Assembly (NCBI GenBank): GCA_903859795.1
Contig: CAIOOC010000824.1
Location: 1-9,608 of the forward strand
Length of the DNA: 9,608 nucleotides
DNA from: an uncultured Bacteroidia bacterium
Lineage (GTDB): Bacteria > Bacteroidota > Bacteroidia > Bacteroidales > Prolixibacteraceae
Direction of reading: 5' to 3'
Made by a program: the position numbers and the translations under genes. Shown here one piece after another: positions 1 to 7,861 of the stretch. Each line of letters begins with the position of its first letter. Positions within the stretch are counted from its first letter, which is position 1. The notes below the pieces were generated by a model that was given only the letters and a program-made list of their open reading frames with translations, was not told the DNA's origin and made no database searches.

Positions 1-64
1 CATTGATCTATTGTCATATTTTCTTATTATTTAAATAGAACGTGTTAAATCATATTAATTCATT

Positions 65-1900
65 ATGAGGAATTTACTGTTTTTTCTATTATGTCTGCAG
101 GTTGTTGTAGTTCAGGCAGGTAACCTGAAAAAGATAAAGCTGTATGAACCAGTTATTCCAAATAAAGTGGCCGATAAATTTGTCCCGGCCTATTACCAGC
201 AGATAACCGGTTTCCTTGGGTACCGAATGGATATTAATCTCGAAAAGCGACTGTTACAAATTGATTCAACCACAATCCTGTCAGGATTCAGAAAACGTCC
301 AGGATCACAGGTTTGGCTCGGCGAACATGTTGGCAAGTTTTTATTTTCTGCTTCCAATACCTATAAATATTCCAATGATATCCGTATTAAAAAGTTGGCA
401 GATGGAATTGTGAAACAGTATATTGCATGTCAACTCCCCGATGGTTACCTGGGAACCTATTTACCTAAAGATTACTGGACCGAATGGGATGTCTGGGCAC
501 ATAAATATGCGATAATCGGGTTGCTTAATTATTATTCGGTTACGGGTTTTCAACCGGCTTTGGACGCTGCCAAAAAAGCCGGGAGCCTTATGTGCAACAC
601 ATTCGGCGATGAGCCTGGGAAAAAGGATCTTATGATAGCAGGCTGGCATGTGGGTCTTGCACCGGGAAGTATTCTTGAACCTATGGTCGACCTCTACAGA
701 TATACGGGAGATAGGAAATACCTCGATTTTTGTGAATATATCCTGCGGGCCTTCGAGCATCCAAACGGCCCTAAAATTTTGAGTGGACTTGAGAAATATG
801 GTCAGGTTACCAAAGTCGGGAATGGAAAAGCATATGAAATGCTTTCATGCTTTTTGGGAATCCTTAAATATTATAAAGTAACCGGAGATATCCATTATCT
901 GAGAGCCCTTGAAACAGCCTGGACCGATATCTGCAGGAACCGTTTGTATATTACCGGAACGTCTAGTGTAGGCGAACATTTCCAGCAGGACGGTTTAATG
1001 CCGGCCGAAAATAAAACAAGTATGGGAGAGGGTTGTGTGACAACAACATGGCTGCAGTTCAATCTGCAATTATTACAGATCACAGGTGATCAAAAATATT
1101 CTGAGGAGCTAGAGCGAACCGTGTATAATCACCTGATTGCTGCTGAAAATCCTCAAACTGGGTGCGTTAGTTATTACACTGCATTACAGGGTGTTAAACC
1201 ATATAAATGTGACCAGGGATTTTCATGCTGCCTTTCAAGCATTCCAAGGGGGATTTCGCTTATACCTGATCTTGTTTGGGGCAGAATCAACGGTGTTTTT
1301 TCACTGCTTTTGATTGAATCTGGAATTGTAAAGGATACTGTTATTGCTGACGATAATTCTTCTATTGGCCTGATGGTAGAATCTTCAACTGCTTTCCCAT
1401 TGGAAGGGAAGGTAAACTATAAAATAACCCCATCTTCAGCGAAAACGTTTGCTTTGAATTTCAGGGTTCCTACCTGGGCAAAAGAATATTCTGCCACGGT
1501 CGGCAAGGAATCTTATAAGGGTATTCCTGGAAATATGCTGGTAATTCACAGGGACTGGAAGTCCAATGACATCGTAAAGGTTAATTTTCGAATTCCGGTT
1601 GAAGTTCTTCCAGGCGGCATTTCCTACCCCGGCACAATTGCATTTAAACGTGGACCTCAGGTTCTTGCTGTTGACAAATCATTAAACTCAGGTTTAGACT
1701 CATTAAACGTGGTAAGTTTCCCGAAGATAGATGTCTTACTGATAGATGCCCATCAATCATTACCAAAGGAGTGGTCCTGGAAACAGGCCTATTCAATCCC
1801 AATGCAGTCAGATGGCAAACCCGTAAATGTCCTGTTAACACCGTTTAGCGAGGCAGGACAAACAGGAGGCGAAATTGCCACATGGATTGAGTCTAAATAA
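65..1900 (+). CDS. Secreted GH127-type glycoside hydrolase (beta-L-arabinofuranosidase-like, DUF1680)
   Basis: Predicted to cleave beta-L-arabinofuranosides or a related sugar linkage outside the cytoplasm. Residues 1-18 form a signal peptide (short basic start, LLFFLLCL core, likely cleavage after VVQA). Residues about 30-410 are helix-rich with the WDVWAHKY and repeated YYxVTG signatures of the GH127 (alpha/alpha)6 barrel; about 410-600 is a beta-sandwich tail including the family's KRGPQVLAV strand. The characterised member HypBA1 uses a zinc-bound cysteine nucleophile held by Glu, Cys and a Cys-Cys pair. Equivalent residues are visible as E322, C324, C388 and C389, so the active centre looks intact. 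Its 611 residues are slightly shorter than HypBA1. The ATG at 65 leads directly into the signal peptide; no clear Shine-Dalgarno precedes it. A flavin oxidoreductase gene follows after 50 bases. GH127 and its sister families (e.g. GH146) differ in substrate, so family is surer than linkage. Confidence 0.88.
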   Translation: MRNLLFFLLCLQVVVVQAGNLKKIKLYEPVIPNKVADKFVPAYYQQITGFLGYRMDINLEKRLLQIDSTTILSGFRKRPGSQVWLGEHVGKFLFSASNTYKYSNDIRIKKLADGIVKQYIACQLPDGYLGTYLPKDYWTEWDVWAHKYAIIGLLNYYSVTGFQPALDAAKKAGSLMCNTFGDEPGKKDLMIAGWHVGLAPGSILEPMVDLYRYTGDRKYLDFCEYILRAFEHPNGPKILSGLEKYGQVTKVGNGKAYEMLSCFLGILKYYKVTGDIHYLRALETAWTDICRNRLYITGTSSVGEHFQQDGLMPAENKTSMGEGCVTTTWLQFNLQLLQITGDQKYSEELERTVYNHLIAAENPQTGCVSYYTALQGVKPYKCDQGFSCCLSSIPRGISLIPDLVWGRINGVFSLLLIESGIVKDTVIADDNSSIGLMVESSTAFPLEGKVNYKITPSSAKTFALNFRVPTWAKEYSATVGKESYKGIPGNMLVIHRDWKSNDIVKVNFRIPVEVLPGGISYPGTIAFKRGPQVLAVDKSLNSGLDSLNVVSFPKIDVLLIDAHQSLPKEWSWKQAYSIPMQSDGKPVNVLLTPFSEAGQTGGEIATWIESK

Positions 1901-1941
1901 TTGATTCTCCTTTATCAGGAATCTCACACTAAATCAATAAG

Positions 1942-1947
1942 AAAGGA
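1942..1947 (+). promoter_or_regulatory. Shine-Dalgarno-like site before the flavin oxidoreductase gene
   Basis: The purine-rich AAAGGA lies three bases upstream of the ATG at 1951. It is the only clear Shine-Dalgarno match before a gene start in this window and supports that start. The spacing is short. Confidence 0.5.
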
Positions 1948-1950
1948 ATT

Positions 1951-2946
1951 ATGCGTAAAATACCATTGTCAGTTTTGGAGCTAGCAACGGTTGTTGAGGG
2001 TGGAGATTCTGCTTCAGCAATAATGAGAACTGTTGAAGTGGCACAACATGCCGATTCTTTGGGGTTTAAGCGTATCTGGATGGCAGAGCACCATAATATA
2101 AAGCACATTGCAAGTTCTGCTACCTCAGTTCTGATAGGGCATATTGCCGGGAAAACCCAACAGATTCGGGTAGGGTCGGGAGGTATTATGTTGCCAAATC
2201 ACAGTCCGCTCATTATCGCGGAACAGTTCGGGACATTGGAATCCATATATCCGGGTCGGATTGATCTGGGCCTTGGACGGGCTCCCGGTACCGACCAGGC
2301 GACTGCCATGGCCTTAAGACGCAATAACATGGATACCCCATTTAGTTTTCCGTCGGATATACGACAGTTGCAGTCCTATTTTAGCAAAGGTAATTCCAGC
2401 GCCAAGGTGCGCGCCTTTCCTGGTGAAGGATTAGAGATTCCATTATGGATACTTGGCTCCAGTACCGATAGTGCATACCTTGCTGCATCGATGGGTTTAC
2501 CTTATGCTTTTGCCTCACATTTTGCTCCGCAGCAATTCCGCACAGCTATTGATATTTACCGTAAGAATTTCACGCCATCTATGCAGTTGGAATCACCTTA
2601 TGTGATGGCATGTGTTAATGTAATCGCTGCCGATACGGATGAAGAGGCAGAATTTCTAATGTCAAGTTTACTCACTCTTTTTGTAGGAATAATAACCAAT
2701 ACCCGAAGTCCCCTTAGACCACCGGGACCTTTACCGGCTAATTTCCAGATTCCCGATGTTCAGAAATTAGTCCGAAATATGTTGTCATGCACCTTTACAG
2801 GGAATCATGAAACACTCCATAAAAATCTTTCTGCATTTATTGCTGAGACAGTTATAGATGAACTGATGGTCTCCACTAACATTTATGACAGTGCGGCAAA
2901 ACTAAAATCGTTCTCAATTTTGAACGAAGCCATGAATCCGGGATGA
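1951..2946 (+). CDS. LLM-class flavin-dependent oxidoreductase (luciferase-like monooxygenase, YhbW type)
   Basis: A cytoplasmic single-domain TIM-barrel protein of the bacterial luciferase-like superfamily, which uses reduced FMN (or F420 in some members) to oxidise small organic molecules; the physiological substrate of the YhbW branch is not known. The 331 residues match that branch's usual length. Diagnostic stretches are WMAEHHN (residues 43-49), RVGSGGIMLPNHSPL (73-87) followed by AEQFGTLESIYPGRIDLGLGRAPGTD to residue 115, and a C-terminal segment with TGNHETL and IDELMVSTNIYD. No truncation is seen. It has no signal peptide, unlike the exported enzyme 50 bases upstream. The short gap and shared strand allow co-transcription, but nothing links the two functions. 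No obvious terminator lies immediately downstream. Not luciferase itself: there is no LuxB partner. Confidence 0.9.
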   Translation: MRKIPLSVLELATVVEGGDSASAIMRTVEVAQHADSLGFKRIWMAEHHNIKHIASSATSVLIGHIAGKTQQIRVGSGGIMLPNHSPLIIAEQFGTLESIYPGRIDLGLGRAPGTDQATAMALRRNNMDTPFSFPSDIRQLQSYFSKGNSSAKVRAFPGEGLEIPLWILGSSTDSAYLAASMGLPYAFASHFAPQQFRTAIDIYRKNFTPSMQLESPYVMACVNVIAADTDEEAEFLMSSLLTLFVGIITNTRSPLRPPGPLPANFQIPDVQKLVRNMLSCTFTGNHETLHKNLSAFIAETVIDELMVSTNIYDSAAKLKSFSILNEAMNPG

Positions 2947-3122
2947 ATAATCGGAACTTTGAATAATCATACCATATTATCCTCCTTAAGGCTCCGGGAA
3001 TCCGATTGAATAAGATAACAAAATCGTAAAGACAGAAGGCGGCAGTTGTCGTCGTTGACGGCATTACAAGTAATCTGCAAAACTTATTTCCCAGTTGTAA
3101 CGTGAACAAAAATCATAAATCT

Positions 3123-3186
3123 GTTTAACAAATGGCCGGAAACTCGTGGTAAATGGCCATTTCCGTTTAACAAATGACCAAAAACT
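3123..3186. repeat. Pair of 22-base direct repeats, 42-base period, possible insertion-sequence end
   Basis: The copies run 3123-3144 and 3165-3186; both begin GTTTAACAAATG and end AAACT, and they agree at 19 of 22 positions. Between them lies the perfect palindrome AAATGGCCATTT. Further GGCC-containing variants follow at about 3214-3222 (CATTGGCCA) and 3235-3243 (ATCCGGCCG). Clusters of short, imperfect (A)AATGGCCGGAA-like units separated by GGT-like spacers resemble the multiple terminal repeats of IS21-family elements in Bacteroidota, so this could be a solo or decayed IS end. That assignment rests on resemblance only: no istA/istB-like coding sequence is present, and no matching right end was found. 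Confidence 0.4.
3151..3162. repeat. Perfect 12-base palindrome AAATGGCCATTT
   Basis: The sequence equals its own reverse complement. It sits between the two 22-base repeats and shares their AAATGGCC core. Flanking CGGAAA (3137-3142) and TTTCCG (3160-3165) could form an alternative short hairpin. It may be a protein-binding site such as a transposase end repeat, or chance; no gene start is close enough for it to be an obvious operator. Confidence 0.4.
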
Positions 3187-3260
3187 TATCGCAGATTACC
3201 TTTTCGGTGATTTCATTGGCCAAAACATATTTCATCCGGCCGTTTCAGTCCTGCACATAT

Positions 3261-3292
3261 TTAAAAACGTAAGAGAGAAGCTCTTTTACGTT
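3261..3292 (-). terminator. Rho-independent-like terminator for the peroxiredoxin transcript
   Basis: Positions 3266-3277 pair with 3281-3292 around a three-base loop, giving a 12-position stem. The one imperfection is G/T at 3273/3285, which is a wobble pair in plus-strand RNA and an A/C mismatch in minus-strand RNA. Read on the minus strand, the stem runs into TTTTTAA, the expected U-tract, 112 bases past the peroxiredoxin stop. The plus-strand reading lacks a T-tract but could still slow a transcript arriving from the flavin oxidoreductase gene. Confidence 0.6.
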
Positions 3293-3404
3293 GAGAAAAC
3301 AGTCAATTCCAGTGATTATTGGCAATTTACAATCTGCATTTGCGCATTTTGGTTGAGTTCGGGCTTGTTTCTGCTGTGCAGATAGGCAAATCATTATGCG
3401 AACT

Positions 3405-3995
3405 TTATTTTGATTCCTTGAGTATACGCAACGCTTCATCCACATGTTTTGACGCCTGAGTTTGTGAATTGAAAATGTAGATTACTTTGCCTGTCTTGTC
3501 TGCTACATACGTTACGCGGCCAGGGAGTAACCCCAGAAAATTTGTAGGTACGCCAAATCGTTTACGAATTTTATTCTCGTCGTCGCTAAGCAGGGTAAAG
3601 CGGAGCCTGTATTTTTCGGCAAATTTCTTGTGGCTTTCAACCGATTGTCCACTAATGCCTATAATCACTGCATCAGCGTTAGTGAAAACTTCGAACTGGT
3701 CACGGAACGAACAGGCTTCCTTTGTACAGCCCGGCGTATCATCTTTTGGATAAAAATAAATCACAAGGTTCTTTTTGCCGAGAACTGATTTGATATCAAA
3801 TACCTGGCCGTTTTGGTCAGAAAGGGCGAATGATGGGATTGCGCTTCCGATTTTGATTTCGGTCAGGGGATTATTTTGGCTGAAGGTTAAACACGACGTA
3901 AATAAAAGGGGAAAAATAAGGAAGTAAAACTGGTAAAAATTCGGTAATCTCAGATAATTTCTATTTTTAAAACAGTGGAGTTTGTGCATAACCAT
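3405..3995 (-). CDS. Envelope-targeted peroxiredoxin of the BCP/PrxQ type (AhpC/TSA family)
   Basis: Reduces hydrogen peroxide and organic hydroperoxides through a cysteine thiol. The thioredoxin-fold domain covers residues about 45-195. YPKDDTPGCTKEAC (82-95) carries the peroxidatic cysteine C90 in the PxxxTxxC motif and a second cysteine five residues later, C95, the arrangement of atypical two-cysteine PrxQ/BCP enzymes. R160 in PGRVTYV fits the conserved active-site arginine. Ordinary BCP is cytosolic and about 150 residues. This protein has an N-terminal extension with a hydrophobic segment (about 21-34) ending FTSC, C35, a weak lipobox, so it may be a lipoprotein or exported. The start could be M1 or M3; both keep the hydrophobic segment. 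It lies 156 bases past the large glycosidase gene, with a hairpin between them, so it may have its own transcript. Family is certain; location is inferred. Confidence 0.9.
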   Translation of the reverse strand: MVMHKLHCFKNRNYLRLPNFYQFYFLIFPLLFTSCLTFSQNNPLTEIKIGSAIPSFALSDQNGQVFDIKSVLGKKNLVIYFYPKDDTPGCTKEACSFRDQFEVFTNADAVIIGISGQSVESHKKFAEKYRLRFTLLSDDENKIRKRFGVPTNFLGLLPGRVTYVADKTGKVIYIFNSQTQASKHVDEALRILKESK

Positions 3996-4090
3996 GGAGA
4001 TTTAAATTAAGCAGGATTATTAATCATTATAGATTGAACAACAATCCCGTGGCTATAAAGTTGCTTTGGATTGGATTTATTGGTCTGTTA

Positions 4091-4117
4091 TGCACCTTCG
4101 ATTTGGAAAAAGGTGCA
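4091..4117 (-). terminator. Stem-loop downstream of the large glycosidase gene, possible terminator
   Basis: TGCACCTT (4091-4098) pairs perfectly with AAGGTGCA (4110-4117) across an 11-base loop, 34 bases past the stop codon of the 1183-residue protein on the minus strand. No T-tract follows in either direction, so it is not a textbook terminator. It may mark the 3' end of the transcript or be a processing or stability element before the peroxiredoxin gene. Confidence 0.4.
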
Positions 4118-4151
4118 GACCTCCCCTCAGATAAAGGACAAACCCCTCCAT

Positions 4152-7100
4152 TTATTTACTCAAAGTCTGACTACCGGAAGAGGTATTTACTATACTCACG
4201 CCAATTAAGCCCAATTCAGCATCTGCAGCATTTAATTCTATTGAAAATGATTTCAGTGTTAACGAGCTTTTGCACGGAATCTGCAGGACTCTGGCTAATC
4301 CTCCCTTCCAGTTACCTAAGTAAACCGGTTCAAGTTCCGAATCCTTCATTGATGAGAACTCAAGCATGCTGATATTTTGTCCGGTTATCAATGGTATACT
4401 GGTTGTTTCTCCGATGTCATAGTTCAGTTTAATATGACCTAATTCAGTGCCAGTATTTCTCGATTGCACGTCGCTGACAAAAAACAAAGAAAGGTTCATT
4501 ATTTTTTTATTCACAGGGAAAACCAAAACGGAAGGCTTATCACTTCGGATTGTTTTGGCAGTCTGGTGGTCACTTCTTCCAAATTCGATTGTCACGAGTG
4601 TATTGTCTGTCCTGGGACAGGCGAATATTCCCCCATTTGTTTTAATCGTATCCTTGAAATCTTTAAACACACCACGCTCAATATTCACATTTGCCCAACG
4701 CCATAAGGATGTGGCAAAGACGGATTGGCTGTTGCGCATACCGGAAATATCGATGAATTCGGTTCTCATGTCGCGAATTCTCTGCATACGTTTGTCGGTT
4801 GCGCTATCGGATCCGCAGAGAAGCGTATTTACAGTTGTTTTCAGGATATCCCTCTGATTGTTTTGCAAATTGAATTCCACGGGATATACCCCCTTTGCAG
4901 GGATATCCATATTTTTGAAAACGATCATCCTGTTGACGTGCCCAGTATGTCTAACTGATATTTCGCTCTGCCTGTCAGCAATTCTGATCATTAACTTTCC
5001 TGAATTTTCTTTCATTGATGGAGCCTTCACATCTATATTGGTTGTTACAGTTTTATCGGTGAGGTTGTAAAAAGCCGATTTAACCGAGGCACTAATATGC
5101 GGAATAATGGTGAGTGTAACCGGAGCAATAACCTCAGGGTTCTTCAGTTTCACAAAAAACTGATGATGCCCGGTGTTTTCCGATACTGCCGCATCCAATC
5201 TGGTGCCGGACACTTTGGTATTTTTCAATAACCCTTGCGGGTCCTGTATATCAACAATAGCGGATGGAAAAACCCACGATGTTTTCATCCCTTGTTCTAT
5301 TTCCTTGTCTTCTGTCTTTTTTCCATTTTGCAGCCGGTAAACTATTTTTATTTCATGAGATAAAGCGCCATCTGCTGTCAGCTGAATTTTTATTTTATTC
5401 AGCGCCGGGGTGAGCTGATAGGCTACAGCTTTACCGTTTACTTGCACCGATTGTACTTTACAGGGACGAAGTAGTGTTGAAAACAGCAGCCCTCGTTGTT
5501 TATCATGCCCGGCAGTATACACCGCAGTTACTTCATCTTTCATTTTCGAGGAATAAGAAGCCCTGACATAGGGCAAAGTAAGCTGAGCCTTATTCCATGT
5601 GTCAGGAAATGCAGGGGACCATTCCAGAGTTCTGCCGTTATTTATCTGTGCTAATCCGAATAAACCATTAACAACTCCATGAATAAATGAACCGATGGGA
5701 TTTCCAAAAAGGTAATTTGCCTCTCCTTTGCCACAGTCGTTCATCCTTTCCGGAAAATTACCAGGGGCTTCTGTATGGACTGTTCCTGCCAGCGCAACTG
5801 ACTCAAGCAACCTGAATCCGGTACTATTATCTCCCGTTTTAAAAAATGCGCGTGATGCTTCTGCCATCTGGACCGGCATAACATTATCATTTCCGAAAAT
5901 AGTCGGCTTCAGGTCCCCAACACGCATTAAAAGAACCGGATCGTGATTTATTCCTGTACGGCTTTCGAAACAGAGGCTCTGTTTCAGGTAATCGAGACTT
6001 TGCCATCCAACGATTTCCGGAAGCCGCGTGTAAAGCGATGGGAAAATCATATCGGTGTAATAATGGCCTAAATGGGCAATATTCTGTTGATCTAAATGAC
6101 TGTATAAAACACCTGATTCTTTGTTCCAGAGCATGGGTAAAAGTAGTTTATACATCTTTTCAGACCGTTCGCGCCATTTTCGGGCGTTGCTGGTTTTACC
6201 TATAATTTCGGCCATCCAGGCTGCTTTTTCAAGCATGGCGGCCATTATCAGGCTTGGCGATGCGGCATCACCCGGTAATTGGAGATGATCGGCCTGGTAT
6301 AAAAATGCATTACAGCCCATATGCCAGTTTAACAGGCTATTGTTGTTGTCGTCGCGCACCTTCCATACCTCGTCAATGCCCCTTGAAAGCGCCGGCCATA
6401 ATTCGTTTAGCAAAGCAGTGTCACGAGTGCAGTCAATATACTGCGAAAGTTCATAAATGTAGTAAGGTATCCCATCTTCTGTAACCGAGTCAGCCGGTTG
6501 ACCGTTGCTTGAGACTACTGTGCAAAGTCCTCTTTCCTTCGTATTTAAAAACCGGAAGGCACTGCGGGCTTTGTCCATTTGATTGAGTGAGATAGCAGCG
6601 GATATCTGATAATTGTTTGTCCAGTATGCAGGCCACCAGTGAATGCCCTCGAACCAGGCTTTCCCGTTGTTGTGAACACAATCGAGATTAACAATTGCTG
6701 TTCTGAATCCGGCATCGAGAATTTGACTTGGTGTCGAAATGTTGTAGGGGGCTAGCATATCAGTGTAATACTTATGGCTCTCGAATAAAAGAAGTTCAGG
6801 ATCACGGACTGAATTCAAATGAGTGAATAAAACTTTCTCATTATCCGATTGTGCAGCAATAAAATAGACCGAATCACTTTTATGGGCAGCGACATTCATT
6901 GATAAATTGAAATTTGCCGTCGTATCGATATTTTGGGGATGAACCGCCGGCCAGGTTGTCGCGGCTGTCCTGAACACCTGCCCTTTCTGGTGAAGAACTG
7001 CAATGCTCTCGTGAATGAAAAGCTCGTTCTCTTTTACGCGGTCTGTTAACTTAAAATAATCAGCACTGAAAGTCCGGTTAATAATATCTGACCGGCCATA

Positions 7101-7703
7101 ATTAAAGGTTATTTGCAAACTGGCCGGAATTGTCATTTTATTCAATACAACAACCTTGGCCGTCATTCCCCAATCACTAGCCTGACTGACTGTAATTTTG
7201 AATTTTAAACCGGTGAAAGTGGCAGATTGAATGGTATATTGGGTATTGCCGTTATTAAAAACCGTATGAACAGAAGCAGCCTCATCAAGCCATTCTTCTT
7301 TCCCGTTGAAGGCGATGCGCATGCGTACGTCGCCAAGCCGTAAAATTGCTGCGTCCAACTGACTCAGAGACATATCGTGTAACGCTTCGGATGGAAGGTT
7401 CAATTGATCCAAAGATAAAGTTCGCAGCATGGCGAAGGTAGGTACATCCCCTGTGGCAATAATGGTATTCCCGCGCCTTACGGCGTGATTGAAATTTTTG
7501 TCTGATTCTACCAACTTTAGGTCACTTCTGTGATCCATACGTACTACCTTGTGGCTTCCGCTTTCAATGGTAAATGATGTACCATTCCCTTCCAATCGGT
7601 ATTTTGGAAGTCTTTGATTTCCATACTCATCTTGTGAATGAGCAGATGGCGAAATTATTGTTACAATAAAGAGTATGGCGAAAAAAATCCAGCTTTTAAT
7701 CAT
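4152..7703 (-). CDS. Very large secreted putative glycoside hydrolase, DUF4450-like with six-hairpin core
   Basis: Probably an exported or periplasmic polysaccharide-degrading enzyme of unknown linkage. Residues 1-24 are a signal peptide (hydrophobic 6-19, likely cleavage after AHS). About 30-305 is a beta-rich domain; FNHAVRRGNTIIATGDVPTFAM (71-92) resembles the N-terminal signature of DUF4450 proteins. About 306-690 is helical and looks like an (alpha/alpha)6 barrel, with WFEGIHWWPAYWTNNYQ (350-366), TEDGIPYY (408-415) and GNDNVMPVQMAEA (604-616). About 690-800 is a beta-sandwich, 800-970 further beta-rich linkers, and 985-1175 a jelly-roll, carbohydrate-binding-like domain ending IELNAADAELGLIGVSIVN. 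Acidic candidates for catalysis are E352, E409 and D410, but I cannot assign them. The reading frame is uninterrupted. An A/T-rich start region has no Shine-Dalgarno. GH142-like or another (alpha/alpha)6 family is a possible alternative to DUF4450. Confidence 0.75.
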   Translation of the reverse strand: MIKSWIFFAILFIVTIISPSAHSQDEYGNQRLPKYRLEGNGTSFTIESGSHKVVRMDHRSDLKLVESDKNFNHAVRRGNTIIATGDVPTFAMLRTLSLDQLNLPSEALHDMSLSQLDAAILRLGDVRMRIAFNGKEEWLDEAASVHTVFNNGNTQYTIQSATFTGLKFKITVSQASDWGMTAKVVVLNKMTIPASLQITFNYGRSDIINRTFSADYFKLTDRVKENELFIHESIAVLHQKGQVFRTAATTWPAVHPQNIDTTANFNLSMNVAAHKSDSVYFIAAQSDNEKVLFTHLNSVRDPELLLFESHKYYTDMLAPYNISTPSQILDAGFRTAIVNLDCVHNNGKAWFEGIHWWPAYWTNNYQISAAISLNQMDKARSAFRFLNTKERGLCTVVSSNGQPADSVTEDGIPYYIYELSQYIDCTRDTALLNELWPALSRGIDEVWKVRDDNNNSLLNWHMGCNAFLYQADHLQLPGDAASPSLIMAAMLEKAAWMAEIIGKTSNARKWRERSEKMYKLLLPMLWNKESGVLYSHLDQQNIAHLGHYYTDMIFPSLYTRLPEIVGWQSLDYLKQSLCFESRTGINHDPVLLMRVGDLKPTIFGNDNVMPVQMAEASRAFFKTGDNSTGFRLLESVALAGTVHTEAPGNFPERMNDCGKGEANYLFGNPIGSFIHGVVNGLFGLAQINNGRTLEWSPAFPDTWNKAQLTLPYVRASYSSKMKDEVTAVYTAGHDKQRGLLFSTLLRPCKVQSVQVNGKAVAYQLTPALNKIKIQLTADGALSHEIKIVYRLQNGKKTEDKEIEQGMKTSWVFPSAIVDIQDPQGLLKNTKVSGTRLDAAVSENTGHHQFFVKLKNPEVIAPVTLTIIPHISASVKSAFYNLTDKTVTTNIDVKAPSMKENSGKLMIRIADRQSEISVRHTGHVNRMIVFKNMDIPAKGVYPVEFNLQNNQRDILKTTVNTLLCGSDSATDKRMQRIRDMRTEFIDISGMRNSQSVFATSLWRWANVNIERGVFKDFKDTIKTNGGIFACPRTDNTLVTIEFGRSDHQTAKTIRSDKPSVLVFPVNKKIMNLSLFFVSDVQSRNTGTELGHIKLNYDIGETTSIPLITGQNISMLEFSSMKDSELEPVYLGNWKGGLARVLQIPCKSSLTLKSFSIELNAADAELGLIGVSIVNTSSGSQTLSK

Positions 7704-7789
7704 GCTTAAAAGAAATTGCAGCGTTCATTTTATATTTCCTTAAACATTTGTTTCTCTGAACAGATAGACATATTAAGAAAGGTAACTTT

Positions 7790-7817
7790 AAAAAAACCTT
7801 CTGTTACATACAACAGA
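7790..7817 (-). terminator. Rho-independent-like terminator after the URO-D-like gene
   Basis: TCTGTT (7800-7805) pairs with AACAGA (7812-7817) around a six-base loop. On the minus strand the hairpin is followed after AGG by a run of seven T (complement of the A-run 7790-7796). It starts 44 bases past the stop of the URO-D-like gene and 87 bases before the next start, so it would end the transcript carrying the rhamnosidase-like and URO-D-like genes. The stem is short and AT-rich, so termination may be partial. Confidence 0.55.
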
Positions 7818-7861
7818 TATTGTGCAAGATGGCAGTCAACCAGTTAATCCTATAAGGTTAG

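Larger units (their letters stand above)
2947..3404. other. Gene-free stretch between convergent genes
   Basis: This 458-base segment separates the stop of the flavin oxidoreductase gene from the stop of the peroxiredoxin gene. Short open frames occur on both strands (for example 3146-3385 plus, 3245-3445 minus and 2876-3109 minus), but none resembles a known protein and none has a supporting start signal. The left part (2947-3120) has only weak symmetry: AATCGGA at 2949-2955 against TCCGATT at 3001-3007, 45 bases apart, and a CCTTAAGG palindrome. The middle (3123-3240) holds the GGCC-centred repeats and 3261-3292 holds a strong hairpin, both listed separately. I see no tRNA or other structured RNA gene. 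Confidence 0.6.

Noticed and set aside
3123..3186. CRISPR array
   Set aside because: There are only two imperfect copies, the intervening segment shares the repeat core instead of being unique, and no cas gene is present.
3146..3445. Small overlapping open frames on both strands in the convergent gap
   Set aside because: They resemble no known protein, overlap the repeats and the hairpin or run into the peroxiredoxin 3' end, and lack supporting start signals.
3966..4151. Bacteroidota-type promoter (TTTG and TAnnTTTG) before the peroxiredoxin gene
   Set aside because: No properly spaced pair was found by eye here or upstream of the other gene starts; a TATAAT-like string in this gap lacks a correctly spaced upstream partner.
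4447..6484. Several plus-strand open frames of 65-136 codons opposite the large glycosidase gene
   Set aside because: They are antisense to a continuous 1183-codon gene with a signal peptide and domain motifs, and none shows protein-like motifs of its own.
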